Source of the DNA: Stutzerimonas stutzeri
GTDB taxonomy: Bacteria > Pseudomonadota > Gammaproteobacteria > Pseudomonadales > Pseudomonadaceae
Direction of reading: 5' to 3'
DNA length: 64,000 nt
Assembly: GCF_000590475.1 (NCBI RefSeq)
Contig: NZ_CP007441.1
Span: forward strand, 289,581 to 353,580
The position numbers were made by a program, and so were the translations under genes. The notes under the pieces are model-generated. The model saw nothing but the letters and a program-made list of their open reading frames with translations, ran no database searches and was not told where the DNA came from. Numbering within the stretch: the first letter of the stretch is position 1; every line of letters begins with the position of its first letter. Below, piece by piece: positions 35,112 to 43,444 of this stretch.

Positions 35112-36760
35112 GTTCCTGGCTGTGGCTCCTCGTCCCGCTGGCGCCATTGCTGGCCGGCTTGGGCTTGTTGACGCTGCGCGAGCATGCCGTCGGCTGGCTC
35201 TGGCTCGGCTGTGTGCCGGCGTTGGCGATGGTCATCTGGCCCATGCCGGCGCTGGATCTGCCGATGCTCTGGGAAGGCGTACGCTGGGGTGCGGGTGATC
35301 ACCTGAGCCGCGCCTGGCTGGGCTTCACGGCCTTGCTCTGGGGCTGCGCCGGGGTGTTCGCCAGCAGCAGCCAACAGGACGATCCGAGACGCCTGCGCTT
35401 CTGGACGTTCTGGCTGCTGGCGCTGTCCGGCAACCTGCTGCTGATCATCGCCACCGATGCGCTGAGCTTTTACCTCGGTTTTAGCGCCATGAGCCTTTCC
35501 GCTTACGGATTGATCGTGCATCAGCGCGGCCCGGGTCCACGCCGTGCCGGGCGGCTGTACCTGCAACTGGCGATCTGCGGCGAAATGGCCTTGCTCGGTG
35601 GGCTGATGTTGCGCAGCCATGCCGCCGATGGCGACTTTGCCTTTGCGGCCTGGCGGACACTGCCGATTGATGGCCTGACGTTGCTGCTGTTGCTGATCGG
35701 CCTCGGGCTGAAAGCCGGGTTCTGGCCGCTGCACGTGTGGCTGCCGCTGGCGCACCCGGCGGCGCCGGCACCGGCCAGTGCGGTGCTCTCCGGGGCGATG
35801 CTCAAGGCGGGCTTTCTCGGCCTCTGGCGCTGTTTGCCGGAAGCGGATCCGTTGCTGTCCGATTGGGCGGACGTGTTGCTCGCCATGGGCGTCTTCGGCG
35901 CCATCTACCCAGCACTGCTGGGCCTATGTGTAGGTAAGGCCAAGGCGGTGCTGGCCTATTCATCGGTCAGTCAGATGGGCTATCTGGTGATGCTGCTGGC
36001 GCTGGCTTGGCGACATCCCGAGCAACTTCAGGCGATGACCGTCGTGCTGATGCTCTACGGCGTCCATCACGGCCTCGCCAAGGGTGCGCTGTTTCTTGCG
36101 GCGGGCTTGATCCATGCCGGTCGTCTGCCGCGTATCGGCTGGCTGCTCTTGGCGCTGCCGGCCCTGGCGATCATGGGGTTGCCGCTGACCAGCGGCGGGG
36201 CGGTCAAGACAGCGTTGAAAGACGTCTGGCACGCCGGTGATTTCGAAGGTTGGTTGGTCTGGTTGAGCCTCAGCAGCCTGACTACTGCCCTGCTTTTGAT
36301 TCGCGCGTTGTGGTTGCTGCGCCGGGATGCCCGCGATGCGCCAGCGAACCGTCCACCGCTACCTCAGCTGTTGCCCTGGGCGTTGCTCAGCAGCGGCTCG
36401 TTACTCTTGCCCTGGCTGTGGCCCGCCCTGCGCGCGCCGATGCTGCATGGCCTCTATCCGGGGGGCATCTGGGCCGCGCTATGGCCGCTACTGCTGGCAT
36501 CGGTTTTGGGTGGCGTGGCCTTGAAAAGGGGCTGGAAGGTTCCGGCACGCCTGGCGAATCTACCCAACCCGGCGCTGACGCTCTCGCTGCTACTCCGACG
36601 TCTGGTGTTACACCCACCCATGACCATTCAAACACTCCACCCGAATACCTCGCGCTGGCGGCAACGGGAGCGCCGCTGGAACCGCTTCTGGAGCACCGGC
36701 GCGCTCACCATGAGCGCCTGGTTGCTGGCCGCTTTGCTGTGGTTGGGTTGGTTGTGGTGA
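35108..36760 (+). CDS. Third large antiporter-like subunit, helix-5 Glu replaced
   Basis: A 550-residue protein of the NuoL/M/N family that closes the operon. The helix-7 Lys (about 202, GLGLKAGFWPLHVWLP) and helix-8 Lys in MLKAGFLGLW are present. The helix-5 Glu expected in the F-W-E-x-M pattern is Ser126 in FYLGFSAMSLSAYGL, so proton passage in this half-channel may be altered. The C terminus carries a long basic tail with RRLVLHPPM, then SRWRQRERRWNRFW and a last helix, resembling the C-terminal extension of NuoL-type subunits. It overlaps the second subunit by four bases and is probably the last gene. Confidence 0.85.
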   Translation: MSSWLWLLVPLAPLLAGLGLLTLREHAVGWLWLGCVPALAMVIWPMPALDLPMLWEGVRWGAGDHLSRAWLGFTALLWGCAGVFASSSQQDDPRRLRFWTFWLLALSGNLLLIIATDALSFYLGFSAMSLSAYGLIVHQRGPGPRRAGRLYLQLAICGEMALLGGLMLRSHAADGDFAFAAWRTLPIDGLTLLLLLIGLGLKAGFWPLHVWLPLAHPAAPAPASAVLSGAMLKAGFLGLWRCLPEADPLLSDWADVLLAMGVFGAIYPALLGLCVGKAKAVLAYSSVSQMGYLVMLLALAWRHPEQLQAMTVVLMLYGVHHGLAKGALFLAAGLIHAGRLPRIGWLLLALPALAIMGLPLTSGGAVKTALKDVWHAGDFEGWLVWLSLSSLTTALLLIRALWLLRRDARDAPANRPPLPQLLPWALLSSGSLLLPWLWPALRAPMLHGLYPGGIWAALWPLLLASVLGGVALKRGWKVPARLANLPNPALTLSLLLRRLVLHPPMTIQTLHPNTSRWRQRERRWNRFWSTGALTMSAWLLAALLWLGWLW

Positions 36761-36915
36761 AGCGTTGCGCTTTCAACCCTGGCCGCACCTCGCGTGCGGG
36801 TACGGCGCGGAGGAGGGATGGCCGAACACGTTCGGCCCTAAACACACAGCACCTATAACGCAGGGTCGATCCGTTCGGCTTCCCGTTTCCGTTCATTGAC
36901 CAGGCGGGGCCCGCG

Positions 36916-38559
36916 TCAGATCTCGAACCGCCGGACCTGTTGAGTCAGAGCACCACCAAGCCGCGCTAGTTCCACGCTCGATGCGGCTGTCTGCTCGGCG
37001 GAGGCAGCGGACAGATCGGCAATATCCCGCACCCTGGTCACGCTGCGGCTGATCTCTTCAGCCACGGCGCTTTGCTCCTCGGCCGCGGTCGCAATCTGCT
37101 GCATCATCTGCTGAATAGCTGCAATCATGCGGGTGATATCCACCACTGCAGCGCCGGTATCGTTGACGCCTGCAACGGTGCGCTCCGTCAGGTCGCTACA
37201 GCCTTGCATGGTTTTGGCGGACTCACCGGCGATCCGTTGCAGCCCCTCGATCAGCGACTGGATTTCCACCGTCGCGTCCTGGGTACGTCGTGCAAGGGTA
37301 CGTACCTCGTCGGCCACCACGGCGAAACCTCGCCCTGCATCGCCGGCGCGTGCCGCTTCGATCGCAGCATTCAGGGCTAGCAGGTTGGTCTGATCGGCCA
37401 CCGACTTGATGACGTCCAACACACCGCCGATTCGTTCGCTTTCGCTGTTCAGGCGAGCCATTGCCGCGGCCGACTGGGCCACTTCATCGGCCAGCTGTTT
37501 GATCTGCACGACCGCTTGACGTGCCGTCGCCTCACCTGATTGAGCTTGCTGGTCGGCTGAAAGCGCCGCGCTGGCGGCTTCTTCGGAATTGCGCGCCACT
37601 CCGAGAACCGTGGCGGCCATTTCGTGAATGGCGGTGGCCACCTGATCGACTTCTAGCTTTTGCGAGACCACGCCGGCGCTCGCTTGTTCGGTCGACTGCG
37701 ATAGCTCTTCAGCGGCGGACGATATCGTTTCAGCAGACCGGCGCACCTGGCCGATCAGTTCGCCGAGGCTGCGCTGCATCTCTCCAAGTGAAGCCATGAC
37801 GCTGCCAGCGGGCGCCTGCTCGATACCCGGCATGTTGCGCATGTCGCCAGAAGCTACGCGATGGGCGGCGGCGGAGAGATCGAGCGGATCGGCACCGAGG
37901 GTGCGCAGCAAGCTACGGACGATACCAATACCCAGTCCCAGGGCGAGCAGTACCGCGAGCACGCAGACACCGATCATCAGGTTGCGTTGGGCCTCATAAT
38001 CAGCGCGTCCAGACTCGACTTCGGCGTTTGCCACATCACGGCTGTGTTGCATGAAGGCTTCGCCCGCCGCCAGCAGCTGTCGGAGCAGGGGGATGCAGTC
38101 GCGGGTTATCCGCAGGATGGCTTCTTCGCGCTGGCCGTTTACGGCGCGCTCCACTATGCCTAGAGCTACCGGACCGTACAGGCCTTCAATACGCTCTAGC
38201 TCGGCAAGCAGCTGCTTTTCTTTGCCCGCTTCGGCGTCATGTATCTGAGCAACGGCTGCCTTCAGGCCGCTGAGGTGCGTTTGCACATCGCGGTGTGCCT
38301 CAAGCACGGCGGCATGTTCCAGCTGCAAATCGGCGTCGGTGGACACTAACACCAAATTGCGTGCCGCAACGGCACGGCGTTGCGTTGCGATGAGCAACCC
38401 AGAGGCCAGCTCCTCGCGGACGCTCACACCCTCGACGTAGTTGGAAAACGTATCGTTGAACTTGGCCAGCTCGACCATCGCCAATATAGAAACGAACAGG
38501 ACGATGAGGGTAAGTGCGGCGAAGCTAAGGCCGAGCTTCAGTTTCACGGTTAGGTTCAT
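36916..38559 (-). CDS. Methyl-accepting chemotaxis protein
   Basis: A 547-residue chemoreceptor. A membrane helix at about residues 9-30 and a second at about 192-214 flank a periplasmic four-helix-bundle domain (EELASGLLIATQRRAVAARNLVL). HAMP follows, then the signalling domain with the conserved hairpin tip DQTNLLALNAAIEAARAGDAGRGFAVVADEVR-type sequence, split here as DQTNLLALNAAIEAARAG and FAVVADEVRTLARR. The end is QQVRRFEI. The ligand is unknown. It is a single gene, convergent with the antiporter operon, which ends about 155 bases away. Confidence 0.95.
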   Translation of the reverse strand: MNLTVKLKLGLSFAALTLIVLFVSILAMVELAKFNDTFSNYVEGVSVREELASGLLIATQRRAVAARNLVLVSTDADLQLEHAAVLEAHRDVQTHLSGLKAAVAQIHDAEAGKEKQLLAELERIEGLYGPVALGIVERAVNGQREEAILRITRDCIPLLRQLLAAGEAFMQHSRDVANAEVESGRADYEAQRNLMIGVCVLAVLLALGLGIGIVRSLLRTLGADPLDLSAAAHRVASGDMRNMPGIEQAPAGSVMASLGEMQRSLGELIGQVRRSAETISSAAEELSQSTEQASAGVVSQKLEVDQVATAIHEMAATVLGVARNSEEAASAALSADQQAQSGEATARQAVVQIKQLADEVAQSAAAMARLNSESERIGGVLDVIKSVADQTNLLALNAAIEAARAGDAGRGFAVVADEVRTLARRTQDATVEIQSLIEGLQRIAGESAKTMQGCSDLTERTVAGVNDTGAAVVDITRMIAAIQQMMQQIATAAEEQSAVAEEISRSVTRVRDIADLSAASAEQTAASSVELARLGGALTQQVRRFEI

Positions 38560-39421
38560 GGGAGAGCCCTGAGGTTGGGATCATCCATGATCTGACTGTG
38601 CAGCCAGAATGATGGCATAAAGCCATTTAAAACATTGTACTTTAATGATGTTTTGTACAAGTATTTTCGGGTTGTTGCATGTGCAAGGCGAGGCTCGCGC
38701 CTCTGCTGCAGGTTTCCCCTAAGCTGCCGTGACAAAAAAGGACTGCGCCTCTGGCGGGTTCAGGTCAGCTGATTTTCAAATGGCGTCGACTGAAAAGCTT
38801 CGCTCCCCCCGCCGCCTATCGCCTCGCAGAGTCTAAGTGGCGTCTTTCCCTACTTCGCCAAAATTTTGGTACAGCTTGAATTGATCAGGTTATACGGCGC
38901 GAGCAGCGCCATCAGTTGCGGTATTTTGGCTCGGCGATGAAACCTTTTTTCTAAGCGAGCCGCTGCTTGATGACCTGAAATGGCCTTGGCGCGTACCGGC
39001 TGCCCCTGTCTCAGTTCTGTTCGTTTCTTGTACAAAGTCTCGTTGGCTGTGGAGCTTGTTGACGGTGCTCCAATGCGCCGTCAGCCGTTCGGCAGGGTTC
39101 CCTATGCCGGTGTGCCCCGCGATGTTGATGGCAGCGCCCTCGTGCTGCGCAGAAGATCCGGCTCTTTGTTGGCCGCTGATGCGGGGTCGCGTGGGAAAGT
39201 GGTAATGGCTGCGCTTTTTGGTCTGGCGCATCTCGGAGTCACGCTCGCGTCCTTGATCTCGCAGATCCTGACGGATTGATCCGCGTCATCGAACGATTGG
39301 GTCTTGGCGAAACTGCCGGTAGCTCGGAATAAATAATCAGTCTAAGTGCGCCTGTGATTTTTTGAAGCTTGAGTAACAGGCTTAACTTATATAGTTAGCA
39401 GCTAACATTTTTATATAAGGC
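38560..39421. other. Long intergenic region without a recognised gene
   Basis: About 860 bases between the chemoreceptor and the repeat-protein terminator. The part next to the chemoreceptor start is AT-rich and has an inverted repeat TTGTAC-N14-GTACAA (38635-38660), so it probably holds that gene's promoter. Two short overlapping frames between 38890 and 39279 on opposite strands have no recognisable content and are probably not genes. I see no RNA gene or mobile element. Confidence 0.4.
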
Positions 39422-39446
39422 ATAAAAAAGGCGCCTACGGCGCCTT
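39422..39446 (-). terminator. Intrinsic terminator of the repeat-protein gene
   Basis: A perfect AAGGCGCC-TAC-GGCGCCTT hairpin with a T-run (TTTTT) after it on the minus strand. It lies 15 bases beyond the stop of the small secreted protein gene at 39462-39815. Confidence 0.88.
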
Positions 39447-39461
39447 GAATGAACATTATGT

Positions 39462-39815
39462 TTAAGCGGAACCAGGCCCAGTGCGATCACTGCCGTCTTC
39501 CGCCAACAATTGGCCGATAGGAGTACGGTCGAAACCGTCATCTGCAAGTTGGTCAGCTTGTGGTGTCAGGTTGAATCCGTCTTCAGCAACCTGTTCGCCC
39601 GTTGGCGTATGATCAAAGCCATCTTCCGCAAGTTGGTTGCTCAGTGGCGTACGATCGAAACCATTTTCCGAAACGGTGCGATCACCAACGGCATGTTTCT
39701 GCACGGTTGAAGCGTCCTGCACTTCACCCAATAGGGGTTGTGGATGGCTAGGCGGAATGGCAAAGGCAGTGGAAGCGATGCTGGCCAGGATCATGCTTGC
39801 AAGTAGCTTTTTCAT
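39462..39815 (-). CDS. Secreted protein with 14-residue tandem repeats
   Basis: A 117-residue protein: signal peptide of about 20 residues ending AFA, a short linker, then almost five tandem 14-residue units on the pattern E-D-G-F-D-R-T-P-x-x-x-Q-L-A (ENGFDRTPLSNQLA, EDGFDHTPTGEQVA, EDGFNLTPQADQLA, DDGFDRTPIGQLLA and a partial EDGSDRT). The DNA has a matching 42-base period. I chose the ATG before the signal peptide; longer upstream frames are unlikely. Similar DGxDRT repeat proteins occur in other pseudomonads, some annotated as phage infection protein, without proven function. It has its own terminator. Confidence 0.75.
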   Translation of the reverse strand: MKKLLASMILASIASTAFAIPPSHPQPLLGEVQDASTVQKHAVGDRTVSENGFDRTPLSNQLAEDGFDHTPTGEQVAEDGFNLTPQADQLADDGFDRTPIGQLLAEDGSDRTGPGSA

Positions 39816-40166
39816 TTGGGTGTCCTCGGTAGGAGTGGGTACGGGAGCTATGCTACGGGCGAGGACGGGTTGAACAAACGTGAGCGTATCAATAGTACAA
39901 ATCGACGGGTGTGATACATCAATGCGGCTGTCAATCGATTGGATCAGCCAATTATAAGTTTCAATAAGATCGATAGTTAACAAACCAGTCGGCGAGCCAG
40001 CAGCTGTTTCATTCTGTACCGCTGTACCGCTGTGTCGCGCCTTTGCCGGCGTGGCTCGGTGACACGTCTTGCTGCAGGAAGGACGCTGAAACGCGCCTGA
40101 ACCCTAGGCCGAACCTGAGCGAACGACACTGACGACGCAGCATGGGCTGCGTCGTCTGGCGGCTAA
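39816..40166. other. AT-rich intergenic region, no gene seen
   Basis: A stretch of 351 bases between the repeat-protein gene and the end of the SDR gene. The part nearest the repeat-protein start is AT-rich and probably carries its promoter; I could not settle on one -35/-10 pair. A short doubled CTGTACCG near 40015-40030 is the only repeat. There is no recognisable coding or RNA element. Confidence 0.35.
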
Positions 40167-41177
40167 CTACTGTCCGCGATGTCCGAACAGCGCGACCAGC
40201 GCCGCTGCGCCAACCGCCACGGCTGCGGCAGTCGCAACAGGATGCTGGGTGGCGCGGGTGTAGAGGCTGTGCCGAAATACCATGCCCGGATAGCGACCGC
40301 TGGCGCGGCCATCACCGGCACTGCCGACATCGCTGTCGTAAAGTGCGCCACGCGGATGACGGTCCGGGCGCCCGCTCTGGATGGTGTCGTAAACGAAGGT
40401 TCGGTTAACCCAGTCGGCCAGACGCGGGGCGTTCTGCGCCAGCCGCGAGAGCAGCTTGGCGTTGCCGATATAGACGTCGCGCTGCGGGTGCTCGGCGGCG
40501 TGAAGAATCGCCTGGGCGACGACCTCCGGTGCATAGACCGGCGGTGGGAACACCGGTGCGCTGGGCAGGTAGTTCTTGGAGTGATCCATGAACTGGGTAT
40601 CGGTCGATGAGGGGCGCACCAGCGTCACGGATATCGGCGTGCGCGACTTCTGCAATTCGACCCGCAGGACGTCGGTCATGGCCTTGATCGCATGCTTGCT
40701 GGCGCTGTAGCTGCTGTGGAACGGCAGGGCGTTGGTCGACTCGACGCTGCCGATATTGATCAGCGCACCGCCCTTGTCGCGCAAGTGCTTCACCGCGATC
40801 GCGGAACCGTAGTGAGTGCCCCAGAAATTGGTCTGCATGACCTGGTAATGGTCCTCATCGCTGACCTCGTCAAAGCGACCCCAGACCGAACTGCCCGCAT
40901 TGTTGATCCATGTGTCGAAACCACCGAAGCGGGCGATCGTCTCGCTGGCGACGCGGTCGAGTTGCTCGCGCTGGCCCACGTCAGCCATCACATGCAGCAC
41001 GCGATCGCCTGCGTTCAGGTCGCGCTCGATATCGACCAGGGCCTCTTCATTGCGCGCCACCAGCACCACACGGGCACCTTTCTCGACGGCGAGGCGGGCC
41101 GTCGCCAGGCCGATCCCGCTTGAGGCACCGGTGATGACGATGACTTGCTTGTGCAGGGGTTTGAGAGAAATGCGCAT
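40167..41177 (-). CDS. Short-chain dehydrogenase/reductase with C-terminal membrane helix
   Basis: A 336-residue SDR. The NAD(P)-binding motif is TGASSGIG near residue 17, NNAG near 93 and the catalytic YSASK near 160 with Ser about 13 residues before. The last about 40 residues hold a hydrophobic Ala/Val segment (ATAAAVAVGAAALVALFG), so the enzyme is probably anchored to the inner membrane. Such long SDRs are common in pseudomonads, where their substrates are unknown. It stands alone, with the polysaccharide deacetylase gene upstream on the same strand 144 bases away. Confidence 0.88.
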   Translation of the reverse strand: MRISLKPLHKQVIVITGASSGIGLATARLAVEKGARVVLVARNEEALVDIERDLNAGDRVLHVMADVGQREQLDRVASETIARFGGFDTWINNAGSSVWGRFDEVSDEDHYQVMQTNFWGTHYGSAIAVKHLRDKGGALINIGSVESTNALPFHSSYSASKHAIKAMTDVLRVELQKSRTPISVTLVRPSSTDTQFMDHSKNYLPSAPVFPPPVYAPEVVAQAILHAAEHPQRDVYIGNAKLLSRLAQNAPRLADWVNRTFVYDTIQSGRPDRHPRGALYDSDVGSAGDGRASGRYPGMVFRHSLYTRATQHPVATAAAVAVGAAALVALFGHRGQ

Positions 41178-41321
41178 GGGAGCACCTCGACTATTGGCAA
41201 GTTGGATGGACTGGCACGGTAGAAGCTATGCGCCCGCTTGCGGTTCCGGGCAGGCGATGGATGGCGACGGCAACCGCAACGACGGTCCGCGATCGGTTTC
41301 CGGCTGGGCGAGCGGGACAGT

Positions 41322-43202
41322 TCAATCGAGGCGGATCGTGGTGGTCCCGGCTGGTAGATGGTTGATCAACAGGCGATTGCCTTCGAGCAGGCTGCCGATC
41401 TGTTCGATGTCGCGAACGCTCGCCTCTGCCGGCAGCTGCATGCTGATGCCGCTTATAGGCTCGATTGCCGTAAGGCTGACGACGAGGGTGGATCCGTCGC
41501 GTTCGACATCGAGACTCAGCTGATCACGAGCGGCCCACCACTGCCCAAGCTGTGCGAGGGTGCCGAACCAAGCGAAGGGCTTGAGGCGCGGTATGACGTC
41601 TTCCAGGAAGCGATACTTGTGATCGACCTCGTTGGGATGCACGAGGATGACGAAGCTCCCACCGTAGGTGGCGATCTGCTGTGCCAGGGTGACGGCTTCA
41701 TCGGTGCGCAGGTCCATCGCTGGCGCGATTTCGTCTTCGACCGTGATAGGAAATTCGAAGACCGAGGTTTCGCGCTCGTAGCGGCGGTCATGGTTGCTGC
41801 GATACGGCAGATGTGTCGTTACGTTGCCTGCCGTCTCGGAGGAGCCGAAACGGTATCCCGACGCCTCCATGGCTTGCGGCAGGCCGGGGGGCGTGGCCAG
41901 ATAACCGGGCCGAAATGAAACCACCTCGGCGTCGCTCTGATCCTCCAGTAGAAATTTACTGACCCGCAGTTCGCCAAGCACCGTCGCATTGCGGGTATCG
42001 CCATGCGCCTTTACCCGTGGCTGGTAGTCTGGATAGCGCTCGCTGCCATCGCCCAGGGGAACCGAGGCATACATGTCCGTATGGCTCACCGAGTGGCTGG
42101 CGATTTCCATCCCGCTGCGTCGCAGTTCGTCGATCATCTCCAGCGTTCTGTCGTTGAAGAATCCTTCGTCCTGATAATCGCGGTAGTACTTGGTCTGGAT
42201 GAAGAACGTGCCGGGCACTTGCTGCCGTTGAAGCAGGTCGCGATAAGCCAGCAAGTGCTCCATCGAGTCCACATAGTCGACGTCGAAGGTCACCGCTGCT
42301 GCGAGCTGCTTACCCTGTGGCGCGGTATCCAGCGTAATCGCCAACGGCTCGCGTTGCCGGTACAGCTCGCGGATCCAGCGCAGCCAGACATCCACAGACG
42401 GTTCATAACCATTGGCGTAGCTGCGATATCCCTGGTCGTTTCGATCTCCGTGGGCACGCATGATAAAGAAGCCAAGGTCGAAGCCCAGCGCGTAGGCCGC
42501 GCCGCCACCGGCGTCCAGATGCCGCACCAGAGCCGGCGAGCCATCTTCGAAATGGGCCAGGGTTGAGCTCGCGCCTTCATAGACTTGTGTGCCGATCCAG
42601 CTATCGGGGTTTGCCTGATTGCCGAGCAACACCGACCGCTCGTGAGGGTGGCTTATCCAGCTCAGCGAAGGCTCGGAGGCTGACGCATCTTCGGCGAAAT
42701 CGACACGGTAATGACTGCGCGACTCGCTCACCGAATCGAAGCCGAACAGATCTTGCAGGCCGCCACCGAGCACCTGGGTCGCCACCAGGGTTCCGCCATG
42801 AGTGACGTATCGGCGCAGCGTGAGGAGTGCTTTCTCGTCGAGGTGTCGTCCCGACAGGGCCGGGTAGGCGAACACCACCTTGTGTCGAGTAGCCTCGGCT
42901 GGATCCTGGGTGACGGTGAAAGGCACGCCGATGCTTTTCAGTCCATGCGCAAGCCCGAGCCAGGCGGAATCTTCATCGGTAAGCAAGATAGCCAGCCTCG
43001 ACCGGCCGCCGCCCTGATAGCGGCGCCAGTCGGTGCGGGATGCCCCGGCGACTTGGCTGCGCGCTTCGGGGCCGTGAAGGGGCGTGAGACGCGTAAAGGT
43101 ATTGCGCTCGATGAAAGCAATCACACCGAAGCCGATAAGGGCAGCGACGCCTAGGACAACGAGGATGCGAAAAAGAGTCGACGGGTGATACCAGCGCGGC
43201 AC
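41322..43202 (-). CDS. Membrane-anchored polysaccharide deacetylase family protein
   Basis: A 626-residue protein with an N-terminal helix at about residues 11-30, an extracytoplasmic domain of about 270 residues resembling a glutamine-amidotransferase-like fold (FAYPALSGRHLDEKALLTLRRYV) and a NodB-type deacetylase domain from AAVTFDVDYVDSMEHLLAY. The metal-binding pattern is visible as the Asp in TFDVD and the HSVSH block in IASHSVSHTDMY; FRPGYLATPP is the third motif. A C-terminal beta-rich domain follows. It probably trims acetyl groups from an exported polysaccharide. Its place near curli and acyltransferase genes suggests a role in the biofilm matrix. The substrate is not known. Confidence 0.83.
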   Translation of the reverse strand: MPRWYHPSTLFRILVVLGVAALIGFGVIAFIERNTFTRLTPLHGPEARSQVAGASRTDWRRYQGGGRSRLAILLTDEDSAWLGLAHGLKSIGVPFTVTQDPAEATRHKVVFAYPALSGRHLDEKALLTLRRYVTHGGTLVATQVLGGGLQDLFGFDSVSESRSHYRVDFAEDASASEPSLSWISHPHERSVLLGNQANPDSWIGTQVYEGASSTLAHFEDGSPALVRHLDAGGGAAYALGFDLGFFIMRAHGDRNDQGYRSYANGYEPSVDVWLRWIRELYRQREPLAITLDTAPQGKQLAAAVTFDVDYVDSMEHLLAYRDLLQRQQVPGTFFIQTKYYRDYQDEGFFNDRTLEMIDELRRSGMEIASHSVSHTDMYASVPLGDGSERYPDYQPRVKAHGDTRNATVLGELRVSKFLLEDQSDAEVVSFRPGYLATPPGLPQAMEASGYRFGSSETAGNVTTHLPYRSNHDRRYERETSVFEFPITVEDEIAPAMDLRTDEAVTLAQQIATYGGSFVILVHPNEVDHKYRFLEDVIPRLKPFAWFGTLAQLGQWWAARDQLSLDVERDGSTLVVSLTAIEPISGISMQLPAEASVRDIEQIGSLLEGNRLLINHLPAGTTTIRLD

Positions 43203-43444
43203 GCGAACCTCGACGTCTGGGATGGCTAGGAGGTAATTGACCGTACGGGTAAACCGCGACGGGGTCCAGTCTCAGCCTTTCGAAAGGAATTCAGAGGTCG
43301 TTGCCGAAAACCTCGGAACTCTTTTGATGGCCAATTGCTCTCAATATGGCTCGGGAACGTCTCCCGCGCTTATCTCCGTTGGCCAGTGCCGTTGTGCGGC
43401 TCGCGCGCAGCGCATGTGACTGGATGTCGAGCAAGGTGAAAGGA

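Noticed and set aside
38890..39279. Two overlapping short frames on opposite strands
   Set aside because: Neither has a plausible ribosome site, signal or family pattern; I could not support a gene.
41212..41227. TGGCAC with a GC at sigma-54 spacing
   Set aside because: The -12 part is AAGC, not TTGC, and no plus-strand gene follows; probably chance.
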